A stretch of 6,076 bases of DNA from Chloroflexota bacterium (GTDB lineage: Bacteria; Chloroflexota; Anaerolineae; 4572-78). The stretch lies in contig JAJRSQ010000321.1 of NCBI GenBank assembly GCA_024278725.1, positions 1 to 6,076 of the forward strand, in the 5' to 3' direction. Positions 1 to 6,076 of this stretch are shown one piece after another; the stretch's first letter is position 1; each line of letters starts with the position of its first letter. The position numbers were made by a program, and so were the translations under genes. The notes below the pieces were generated by a model that worked only from the letters and a program-made list of their open reading frames with translations, made no database searches and was not told the DNA's origin.

Positions 1-2938
1 AAAACGGTATCATACTCGCCATAATGCCGAGCAGCAAATGGCGGCGTGGCGCATCGGCGGCGAAATACCCGCGCATGGCGCGCACCCAAAACCGCACCTG
101 CGCCAGCGCCAGCCACGCCAGCCCGCCGATACCCAATCGCGTGCCGAAATCAAGCGCGATGTTGTGCGGATGGCTCAAATTCGGCTCTGCCCATGCGGCG
201 GGCAGAATATAGCGAGTGCGATATTGGTACAGAAAATTGTCCAACCCCAATCCGGTGAGCCAATGTTCGCGCAGCATTTGCCCCGCCGATTGCCACAATT
301 GCAGCCGCGCGTATCCGGTGCTGCCCGGTTGCAGGCTGAAAGTGTTGCGGAAACGCGCCGTGCGCGACAGGGGGATGAGCGCGGTCGCCAGCAATACCAG
401 CCCCGTACCCGCGCCGAGCCACGCCCGCCGCCCGCCGGTCAGCAGGGCGATGAAAACGAGGGTGGCGGGGATGGCGAGCAGCAGCGTCCCTTTTGAAAAG
501 GTGAGATACACCGCCACCGATACCACCGCCAACCCGACGATGTGCAACCACCGCCGGAAACCCGTTCCCCAAATTGAAAAAACCAGCAGAAACGGGAATG
601 CCCGTTCCAGAAATAGCGCCAGATTGTTGGGCGAACCGTACAGATACCCCAGCGCGCGGTGAACGCCCTCGGCGGTGATGGTTTGCTGCGGGAAAACAAA
701 ATACTGCCGGATGGCGCTCGCCGCGTGAATGACCGCGCCCGCCACAAAAGCATCCACCAGCCGCCGGGCGAGGGGGTCGGGCGCGGTGGGGGAGAGGTGC
801 GGCAGCAGTCGCAGCGCAAAATAGAACGCTGCCCCGCCGAAAACGACGGTGCGCCATTCATACAGCGCCACCCCGCGATTCTCTGCCCAGATGGTGGTGA
901 TGCCGCCCAGCGCCACCAGCCCCAGCGCCAGCGCATCCCCCGCTGAAAACCACTTCAGTCGCCACAGCGCGGCAATCGGCGGCGCGGATTGGGGCGTTGC
1001 GGGCAGGAACAATCGCCCGCCGATGGCGACGAGCAGGAGCGCCAGTTCCATTTCCAGCACCGAAACGGTGATGCCCGGCAGGGTGATTTTCGCCAGAAAG
1101 AACGATATGTTCGCTGTCACCAGCATCGCGCCCGCTTCCGGGCGCAGCAACATCAGTGCGCCCAAAACGACGAGCAACAGCAGCGCCGCCATCCCCGGCA
1201 GAAATGCCATGCCCGCCACCATTGCCATCATCACGACGGCGATTGTCCATGTGGAAAATCTTTCGCTGCGCTGTGCCGCCCAATGCCAGCCCGATAGCGT
1301 TGCTCGCCACAGGATGTGGCGGCGCAAAAGTGCCATCCGGCACAGCCCCACGGTGGTCAGGGCGAAAATCAGCCCCAGCGCCGCGAAAGCCGCTTCGGCG
1401 CGACGGGTGTCCGCTTCGCGGAATACCGTCCACCCGGCGATTGCCCACTGCCCCCAACCACCCTCGGCGGTGATGGTGGCGGTGTGCGCCTCATCGGGCA
1501 GGTAGCGCGCCACGGGGATGTCGGCGGTCTGCCGCAGGGGGTCGGTGAGCACCACATACGCCCGTCCGTCGGCGGCGCGGGGGAGGGCGTTGGCGGGTTT
1601 GCCGTCGATGGATACCCACAGATAGCCCTGAAAATCGCCGCGATTGATGCGCAGGTCAAGCCGAGTGCCTTCAAAGGGGATGGTCAGCGTGGGCGCGGAT
1701 GAAGTATCGTCGGGGCGGGGGATGTCCACCACCGGCGGGGCGAATTTCCAGCCGGGGCTGTATTGTCCGCTGATATGGGTGGCGGGATAATCTCCCACGG
1801 TGGCGAGAGCGGGCAGGGTGTGCGCGGCGCGTTCAAAGGGGGGCAGCATGGTGGGTGAAAGGGCGAAGCCGCGTGCGGGGTCGTCCGCTGCCAGCCCGGT
1901 GGTATCCCAACGGGTGGCAAAAATCGCGCCGAGCCAATCCCAATTTTGGCGGGCGAAAGTGAGCGCCGTTTCGGTGCGGGCAATCTGCTTTTCGGGCACA
2001 TCGCTGGGCACGGGGGGCGGCGCGCCGCGCCAATCGGCGGGCAGAGCGTGCCAGCCGAACGCCGTTGCCCAGATGGGCGTGTCGCCGTCGCCGTTGGCTT
2101 CCATCACCCGGCGCAGCAGTTCCACCCGCCGGATGTTCAACGTGTTGGGGTTGGGGGTGGATTCTTCCACCGGCAAATGAAAGCCGAGCAACTCCGCGCC
2201 CAAAATGTCGAAGTATGGCGCGGCGTCGGCATCGTACATTCCCTGCAGAAAGTCCGGTTCATTCAAGTTGAGGTCGTTTTTTTCCAGCGTGGGAGCTAAA
2301 CTCGCCGCCATGATGGTTGCCTGTGGCTGTGCCGCGCGGATACGGATGGCGGCATTTTTCAGCAGCAGGGTATATTCGGCGGGGGAAATGTACCGGTTGC
2401 CCCATTGCGCGCTGAGATTCGGCTCGTGCCAGATTTGGAACACGGCAACATCGTTCCGGTAGCGGCGGGCGACCGTGTCCGCAAAGGCGGCGAAATCGGT
2501 CACTTCCCGCGGCGGCGTTTCGGCGGGGGTGTCGGGCGGGCGCGCCCACGCGGGGGACGTTTCCAGCACCGCCACCAGCTTGAACCCGCGCAGGCGGGCG
2601 GCTTCGATGGCATGGTCGAGTGCGTCCCAGCGGAATTGTCCGCGTTCCGGTTCGATTTCCGCCCAGCGAATCGGCAGCCGCAGCCAGACCAGCCCCGCTG
2701 TCTGCATCGCGTCCAGTTGGCGGAAGAGTTCCGGGTCGGCGTATTGCGTCAAATCAACCGTCGTGCCGAAGGTATTTTCCGCTGCCAGCGGGTTTTCGAT
2801 GGGCGCGGGCGGAAACTCGGCGCGGGTGCGGGTGATATTGCGGTAAACAATAAAACCGGTAATGCCGGAAACACCGATAACCAGCAATAATATCCCCAGC
2901 CGGATTAATATGGTGCGATATAGACGTTTAAGCATCAT
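1..2938 (-). CDS. glycoside-hydrolase-like / O-antigen ligase (Wzy-type) membrane fusion protein, C-terminus beyond window
   Basis: One open frame of 979 codons with no stop runs from ATG 2938 to the window edge. Residues 1-40 are a positively charged start and one membrane segment (about 11-32). Residues about 55-375 resemble a clan GH-A (beta/alpha)8 barrel: FRWDALDHAIEAA, FKLVAVLETSPAWA, FQIWHEPNL (E172), and WATAFGW near 290-296. Residues about 415-505 are beta-rich (FEGTRLDLRINRGDFQGYL through GGWGQWAIAGW), probably a carbohydrate-binding sandwich. From about 515 come many membrane segments (roughly 515-535, 563-598, 610-645, 665-683, 695-711, 725-745, 769-790, 797-850, 931-950). GLGLDNFLYQY (897-907) and SHPHNIALDFGTRLGIGGL (922-940) are typical of the Wzy_C O-antigen ligase/polymerase family. 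Likely role: ligating or polymerising surface polysaccharide, with an extracytoplasmic sugar-binding part. A TGA at 2944-2942 blocks an earlier start in this frame; ATG 2935 is an alternative. Codon use is GC-rich host type. Confidence 0.85.
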   Translation of the reverse strand, partial: MMLKRLYRTILIRLGILLLVIGVSGITGFIVYRNITRTRAEFPPAPIENPLAAENTFGTTVDLTQYADPELFRQLDAMQTAGLVWLRLPIRWAEIEPERGQFRWDALDHAIEAARLRGFKLVAVLETSPAWARPPDTPAETPPREVTDFAAFADTVARRYRNDVAVFQIWHEPNLSAQWGNRYISPAEYTLLLKNAAIRIRAAQPQATIMAASLAPTLEKNDLNLNEPDFLQGMYDADAAPYFDILGAELLGFHLPVEESTPNPNTLNIRRVELLRRVMEANGDGDTPIWATAFGWHALPADWRGAPPPVPSDVPEKQIARTETALTFARQNWDWLGAIFATRWDTTGLAADDPARGFALSPTMLPPFERAAHTLPALATVGDYPATHISGQYSPGWKFAPPVVDIPRPDDTSSAPTLTIPFEGTRLDLRINRGDFQGYLWVSIDGKPANALPRAADGRAYVVLTDPLRQTADIPVARYLPDEAHTATITAEGGWGQWAIAGWTVFREADTRRAEAAFAALGLIFALTTVGLCRMALLRRHILWRATLSGWHWAAQRSERFSTWTIAVVMMAMVAGMAFLPGMAALLLLVVLGALMLLRPEAGAMLVTANISFFLAKITLPGITVSVLEMELALLLVAIGGRLFLPATPQSAPPIAALWRLKWFSAGDALALGLVALGGITTIWAENRGVALYEWRTVVFGGAAFYFALRLLPHLSPTAPDPLARRLVDAFVAGAVIHAASAIRQYFVFPQQTITAEGVHRALGYLYGSPNNLALFLERAFPFLLVFSIWGTGFRRWLHIVGLAVVSVAVYLTFSKGTLLLAIPATLVFIALLTGGRRAWLGAGTGLVLLATALIPLSRTARFRNTFSLQPGSTGYARLQLWQSAGQMLREHWLTGLGLDNFLYQYRTRYILPAAWAEPNLSHPHNIALDFGTRLGIGGLAWLALAQVRFWVRAMRGYFAADAPRRHLLLGIMASMIPF

Positions 2939-2941
2939 CGT

Positions 2942-2946
2942 TCACC
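2942..2946 (-). promoter_or_regulatory. ribosome binding site (GGTGA) for the GH-like/ligase gene
   Basis: The coding-sense sequence GGTGA is complementary to UCACC of the 16S rRNA 3' end. It ends three bases before ATG 2938 and six before ATG 2935. This sets the start of the large fusion gene only 19 bases after the methyltransferase stop. It lies outside the AT-rich insert, so it is probably the original signal that served translation after the UGPase gene. Confidence 0.5.
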
Positions 2947-2957
2947 AACGGGGCGCA

Positions 2958-4769
2958 TCAGGTATCGTCCAACTTGAATTTGAGTTGAGGATTTTTTTTG
3001 GATGCTGAATTTGTATTTGTCGGGGTCTCTGTCATACCGGAATTTCGAGCCGCCGCACATACTTCTCCCCAACTGACAAAATAATCATCGTAATATTTGA
3101 TGGGATATTGACCGTATTTCTCCACTTCTGCCCGTGTGGGGAGTTTATCCAGCATTTGGGCAATGCGTCTGACCTCCAATTGCAATGTTTTTTTGGAGAC
3201 CGCATATTTTTGTTTTGGCAACCGAGGTACGCGGCTGTTTTTGGCGGTCAGCGTTCGCCGGGCTTTGCGGAATGGGTCAAGTCCAAAACCGATTTCTTCA
3301 TGTCGTTGGCGGGCGATGGTACAATATTTTTCTGATTTTTCGATACCGATATATTGTCTGCCGAGTTGATGTGCTGCCAGTGTGGTTGTGCCCGCGCCGT
3401 TGAAACAATCGAGGACAATTTCATTCGGTTGGGTAAAAATGGAAATCAGCCGATACAATAAATTTGGCGGCAATTGAGTGGGATGGTCAACCCTGCGGCT
3501 GTTATGTTTTAAACGGTGAATGTCCCACCATAAATCGGTAAGTTGCCCCCGGTCATTGATAGCAGTCACCTTGCGAGCTTTGATACAGTTTTTTCGCAAG
3601 CAAAAACCTTCTGCCAGGGGAGATAAAATTTGGGGTGTAGCTTCAGGTGCGGGATCTGTCAGACCGGGCTGCGGGCGTGGCTCGCCTTTACTGAATGTCA
3701 GAATGGTATAATGTGCCGGCATAATTTTCCGCACGGGGAAGGATAGCGCATCCCATGCTATCCAGTTTTGGAAGGTTAAGATGGTTTCCAAGTGCAAAAA
3801 ATGCCGAATTGACCATAATGGAATATTCAGCACGGCGAGTGTGCGCCCCGGCTTTAAAACGCGCGCCAATTCAGAAAGCCATTGGTCACACCACTCAAAA
3901 TACGTTTGAATTTCCAAACTATCATTGTAGGTGTTGTACTTTTTCCCTAAATTGTAAGGCGGGTCGGTGAAGATGAAATCAATACTATTGTTGGGGATGG
4001 TTTGCAGATGTTCAAGGCTGTCTCCCTGTAAAATGATGTTTGTTTGCGGGAGATGGGATACGAGAGAGTGGGTCGGTTTTTGCGGGAGTGATGGGACAAT
4101 GGTGTATTGCAATGCGGTCTCTTCTATTTTGTTGGCAGATATTTCGAGCGCATCGAAATTCAGGGTGCGGCAATCGGCGAAAAGCAATGTCCGATACGTT
4201 TCAATGCCGAATAAGTCACTGAATCTAGTGATGACGGAACTTATATCACCGTTCAAGTCTCCGGTAATGTCACGCCATACATCGGACATCAGCGTGCCAT
4301 ATTCGTGATAGGTGTGTTTTTTCCCCCCGTAATCTTTGGTTGTTTTCCCGCAAGCAGGGCAATAGGTATATTTTATTCTGGTTTTGGTGTGTTGTAGTGA
4401 CTTGCGATATTTGGTGTGAATGAGCGCTCCGAAATGATGGTGAGGTAATTGGTGAGGGTGATACATAAGGGTGGTGCGTTTGATGGCTATCCAATGATGA
4501 TATTGCATTGTTTCCGCAATGTCAGCATGTACATGCACCAAATCCACTGTTTCACCAATGGTGATGAGCGTGGCTTGTTCACCCAATTTGTCGGCAATTC
4601 GGGCAATCAAACGCCCGACACCGGGCAAAGTGGTACGCTCTGCGTGAGCCGGCAATACAATCACCAATACATCATTAAAACCTTGTGCCAGATTGTGCAG
4701 GGTATGCTTTGCATCAATTATATGGTGCTGGATAGCCAGTGGTTGGCTATTTTCCGACAGATGGGTCAT
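2958..4769 (-). CDS. Type II site-specific DNA methyltransferase (N6-adenine/N4-cytosine, beta order)
   Basis: It transfers a methyl group from S-adenosylmethionine to an exocyclic amino group in the cognate restriction site, protecting host DNA. The 603-residue product has catalytic motif IV TDPPYN at 268-273, followed by VLKPGRTLAVLNIP (304-317), FPVRKIMPAHY (344-354), DLWWDIHRLKHNSRR (412-426), HPTQLPPNL (429-437) and the SAM-binding DCFNGAGTT (454-462) with IGIEKSEKY (474-482). Motif IV before motif I is the beta order. DPPY favours N6-adenine, but N4-cytosine cannot be excluded. Residues 1-230 look like a degenerate first copy of the same domain, with a CPACGK cysteine pair (137, 140). 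Residues about 515-578 form an extra helical domain. The ATG at 4769 overlaps the endonuclease stop, with GGGA seven bases upstream, so translation is probably coupled. The final residues LDDT and the TGA appear to come from the interrupted UGPase gene. An eight-A run (coding sense) lies near the 3' end. Confidence 0.93.
   Translation of the reverse strand: MTHLSENSQPLAIQHHIIDAKHTLHNLAQGFNDVLVIVLPAHAERTTLPGVGRLIARIADKLGEQATLITIGETVDLVHVHADIAETMQYHHWIAIKRTTLMYHPHQLPHHHFGALIHTKYRKSLQHTKTRIKYTYCPACGKTTKDYGGKKHTYHEYGTLMSDVWRDITGDLNGDISSVITRFSDLFGIETYRTLLFADCRTLNFDALEISANKIEETALQYTIVPSLPQKPTHSLVSHLPQTNIILQGDSLEHLQTIPNNSIDFIFTDPPYNLGKKYNTYNDSLEIQTYFEWCDQWLSELARVLKPGRTLAVLNIPLWSIRHFLHLETILTFQNWIAWDALSFPVRKIMPAHYTILTFSKGEPRPQPGLTDPAPEATPQILSPLAEGFCLRKNCIKARKVTAINDRGQLTDLWWDIHRLKHNSRRVDHPTQLPPNLLYRLISIFTQPNEIVLDCFNGAGTTTLAAHQLGRQYIGIEKSEKYCTIARQRHEEIGFGLDPFRKARRTLTAKNSRVPRLPKQKYAVSKKTLQLEVRRIAQMLDKLPTRAEVEKYGQYPIKYYDDYFVSWGEVCAAARNSGMTETPTNTNSASKKNPQLKFKLDDT
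2965..2971 (-). repeat. direct repeat TGGACGA, right copy (methyltransferase 3' end)
   Basis: Coding-sense TGGACGA lies in codons TTG GAC GAT (Leu-Asp-Asp), followed by ACC TGA. Joining the sequence before the left copy to the sequence after this one gives GTG CTG GAC GAT ACC TGA, an in-frame UGPase end VLDDT-stop. Bases downstream return to GC-rich host composition. Confidence 0.55.
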
Positions 4770-5812
4770 TTTTTATTCCCGGTTTCATCCAGATGTTTTT
4801 CCAAAAATTCACATAATATATCCAGCTCATCTGTGGAGAAGGCTACTGTGCAATGGCTATAATTGCAAATTGTTTCCAGAGCTCTTTTCCGTTCAAAATT
4901 ACCGGAACCGTCAATGACATAGGCTATTTTGTGACCGGCAGCCTCCACGCGCTCAAAGCGGGCTTTGGCTTGCCCGGCTTTGCGCTCGATGACGCTATTG
5001 GTTGTCACTTGGAAACTGATTTCCACCGCTACATAGTTGGTGCGGGTTGGATTGGTCACTATCAAATCAAATGAGGTGTCTCTGGCGGCGAGGTCATCGC
5101 TGTGAGAAACGTGTGGCAAACGCCCATTAATATTCACAACGATATTGGGTAGCCTCTTTTGCAAATGTTGGGCAACAAGCTGTTGTGCCAATTGCCCCAA
5201 ACTATTGACTTCTGCTCCTCCAATAATGCGACTCACCCAAATGTAACGTTGTTGTACAAATGCGCCGAGTTCATCCGGCTTGCCCAGGTATTCGCCGATA
5301 TTGCATTTCGCCAGCACATGCGCATTGTGCATACTTCCGACCAGCAATAGCATGATGGCATCTTTCTGCAAGTCAGAGAGTTTGGTTTTTGCGGTCAAAT
5401 GTTTCCCGTCAATTTTTAGGGTGACATTGCTGAATTTTTTTGCCGGTAATGCTTGGAATTCGTATGTGCGTGCTTCATTTCGCCATGAATAATGAAGTTT
5501 TTTGTTTGGAAAAAGAGCGGAAAATTCTCTGCTAATCCGTTTAAGCATTTCTCCGCCGAAATCTGCCAAAATAGTGAGATGTTTCAGAAAGATGTTGGGC
5601 GATAATTCTATGGTATCAAGCAATGTGAATATTTTTTCCGGTGTGTCTATTTCTAAACTGAGGAGATTTAAGAATTGCTCTTGGGTACTCAACAGCAACG
5701 GAATGATACTGATTTGTTTTTCTTGTGTAATTAGTTCAGTGAGCCAAAATTTTGAGGCAACCGCTTCGAGTTGCGTGACATTTCTTCGATACCGGCTGTT
5801 CTCGTCCAGCAC
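4766..5812 (-). CDS. predicted Type II restriction endonuclease (PD-(D/E)XK-like), possibly translated as a UGPase fusion
   Basis: From the GTG at 5812 this gives 348 residues, a usual size for a Type II enzyme. No in-frame ATG occurs until residue 89, inside a well-folded-looking region, so the start must be GTG 5812, another non-ATG codon, or the UGPase start upstream (fusion). Residues about 12-200 are mixed helical with no motif I recognise. Residues 247-310 look catalytic: SFDLIV (D249), then VAVEISFQVTTNSV (E264, S266, Q268), then ERKAGQAKARFE and GHKIAYVIDGSGNF. An Asp, a beta-strand and an Glu-x-Ser/Gln fit a variant PD-(D/E)XK nuclease core in which the usual Lys is replaced. The endonuclease role is inferred from this core and from the methyltransferase gene that overlaps it by four bases (ATGA). 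Codon use is AT-rich, unlike the UGPase before it, indicating recent transfer. No strong Shine-Dalgarno precedes GTG 5812. The recognition sequence cannot be told from here. Confidence 0.75.
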   Translation of the reverse strand: MLDENSRYRRNVTQLEAVASKFWLTELITQEKQISIIPLLLSTQEQFLNLLSLEIDTPEKIFTLLDTIELSPNIFLKHLTILADFGGEMLKRISREFSALFPNKKLHYSWRNEARTYEFQALPAKKFSNVTLKIDGKHLTAKTKLSDLQKDAIMLLLVGSMHNAHVLAKCNIGEYLGKPDELGAFVQQRYIWVSRIIGGAEVNSLGQLAQQLVAQHLQKRLPNIVVNINGRLPHVSHSDDLAARDTSFDLIVTNPTRTNYVAVEISFQVTTNSVIERKAGQAKARFERVEAAGHKIAYVIDGSGNFERKRALETICNYSHCTVAFSTDELDILCEFLEKHLDETGNKK

Positions 5813-6076
5813 CGTTCCATCGGGGATGGTCATCGGGGTTTTGGCGGGATTTTCGAGCGTGACCGTTCCCCGCACGGTGATATTTTTCCCGAAGCGCACA
5901 TCGCCGCGCACGGTGAGATGGTCGCACCGGCGCAGCGATGGCGCACCGTGCGGAAACCGCTCGTCCAATTGCGAGATTAATTTGAAGTGCGCGGGGTCGA
6001 GCGCCACCACTACCGGCGTGTGTTGCCGCGCGGGGTGCAGTTCCACCCGAAAATCGTCGGTGAGCCGGTAGGCGTC
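5801..6076 (-). CDS. UTP-glucose-1-phosphate uridylyltransferase (UDPGP family), C-terminal end only; reads in frame into the endonuclease
   Basis: This is the 3' end of a gene that enters from the right edge; its start lies outside the window. The frame reads DAYRLTDDFRVELHPARQHT, then ALDPAHFKLI, RFPHGAPSL, LTVRGDVRFGKNITVRG, TVTLEN and IPDGTVL. This series matches the C-terminal part of eukaryotic-type UDPGP uridylyltransferases: the end of the catalytic domain, then a short beta-helix of repeated hydrophobic-x-G strands. The enzyme makes UDP-glucose from UTP and glucose-1-phosphate in the cytoplasm, feeding glucan and surface polysaccharide synthesis. Base composition is GC-rich like the gene at 1-2938. 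No stop codon follows IPDGTVL: the frame runs on into the AT-rich endonuclease, giving one open frame of 4766-6076. The natural UGPase tail appears displaced to 2958-2971. A GTG at 6046 lies inside the conserved UGPase sequence and is not a real start. Family call is firm; exact sugar specificity rests on family only. Confidence 0.85.
5802..5808 (-). repeat. direct repeat TGGACGA, left copy (UGPase/endonuclease junction)
   Basis: Coding-sense TGGACGA lies in codons CTG GAC GAG (Leu-Asp-Glu) just after the UGPase IPDGTV. It is identical to the copy at 2965-2971 and in the same codon phase. Seven bases is short, so chance is possible; the placement exactly at the composition change is what makes it notable. 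Confidence 0.55.

Larger units (their letters stand above)
2965..5808 (-). mobile_element. inserted restriction-modification cassette within the UGPase 3' end
   Basis: The segment holds only the endonuclease and methyltransferase genes, is much more AT-rich than both flanks, and is bounded by identical 7-base sequences. About 2.83 kb separates the repeats. No transposase, integrase or terminal inverted repeat is visible, so the mechanism is not a standard transposon. Insertion of R-M gene pairs with target duplication is a known mode of R-M mobility; here it is inferred from composition, the repeat and the rebuilt UGPase tail. Confidence 0.6.

Noticed and set aside
38..496. Plus-strand open frame of 152 codons, and neighbouring plus-strand frames up to 2890
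   Set aside because: They are antisense to a gene with clear domain signatures; composition is Gln/Arg/Pro-rich shadow and they have no homology-like motifs.
150..857. Minus-strand open frame of 235 codons in another phase
   Set aside because: It lies wholly under the 979-codon host-like frame and has Arg/Ala/Pro/His-rich composition typical of a shadow frame in GC-rich DNA.
858..1457. Minus-strand open frame of 199 codons
   Set aside because: It is out of phase with the fusion gene, low-complexity Gly/Arg-rich, with no recognisable motif.
2939..2957. Terminator between the methyltransferase and the fusion gene
   Set aside because: Only 19 bases lie between the stop and the next ATG, with no hairpin followed by a T run.
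2992..2999. Eight-A run (coding sense) near the methyltransferase 3' end as a phase-variation switch
   Set aside because: Slippage would alter only about the last dozen residues, well after all catalytic motifs, so a switching role is unlikely.
4795..4830. TATATTAT-like element in the endonuclease 3' end as a methyltransferase promoter
   Set aside because: AT-rich words are frequent here and I find no fitting -35 element at the right distance.
4766..6046. A 426-residue protein starting at GTG 6046
   Set aside because: The GTG sits inside conserved UGPase sequence (DDFRVELHP), and the frame is open to the window edge, so it is an artefact of the cut.
5502..6071. Plus-strand open frame of 189 codons
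   Set aside because: It is antisense to both UGPase and endonuclease coding sequence and crosses the insertion junction, so it cannot be an older gene.

Overview
This window is a compact, gene-dense bacterial segment read entirely on the minus strand. It holds four reading units in the order UGPase (3' end only) > restriction endonuclease > DNA methyltransferase > a very large GH-like/O-antigen-ligase fusion gene that runs off the window at position 1. No stretch of more than 20 bases lies between genes, and I see no tRNA, rRNA, CRISPR array or clear intrinsic terminator.

The flanks (about 1-2960 and 5810-6076) are clearly GC-rich with strong third-position G/C bias. The middle (about 2965-5800) is much more AT-rich and uses A/T-ending codons. 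A eukaryotic-type UDPGP-family UGPase beside a large protein joining a glycosidase-like ectodomain, a beta-sandwich ending in 'GGWGQWAIAGW' and a Wzy-type membrane domain recalls filamentous Chloroflexota (Anaerolineae-like). That placement is an inference of moderate confidence, with no marker gene in the window to confirm it.

Region by region: (1) 5801-6076 encodes the C-terminal beta-helix end of UTP-glucose-1-phosphate uridylyltransferase. (2) 4766-5812 encodes a predicted Type II restriction endonuclease whose frame is continuous with the UGPase frame. (3) 2958-4769 encodes a 603-residue beta-order N6A/N4C methyltransferase, overlapping the endonuclease by ATGA. It has an apparently degenerate first methyltransferase half and a C-terminal helical domain like the homing-endonuclease-associated repeat. 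(4) 1-2938 encodes a protein of at least 979 residues: N-terminal anchor, clan GH-A-like barrel, beta-sandwich, then a multi-pass O-antigen ligase/polymerase domain.

The main point of interest is the architecture of the insertion. The restriction-modification pair appears to have landed inside the last codons of the UGPase gene. A 7-base direct repeat (TGGACGA in the coding sense) marks both edges in the same codon phase. Removing the insert with one repeat copy would rebuild a UGPase ending ...IPDGTVLDDT-stop, followed 19 bases later by the polysaccharide gene. So the UGPase now reads into the endonuclease, and the methyltransferase appears to have borrowed its last residues and stop codon from the UGPase. 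Functionally, UGPase supplies UDP-glucose for polysaccharide and the downstream gene probably polymerises, ligates or exports-modifies surface polysaccharide. The R-M pair is a guest that appears to use the host operon's transcription.
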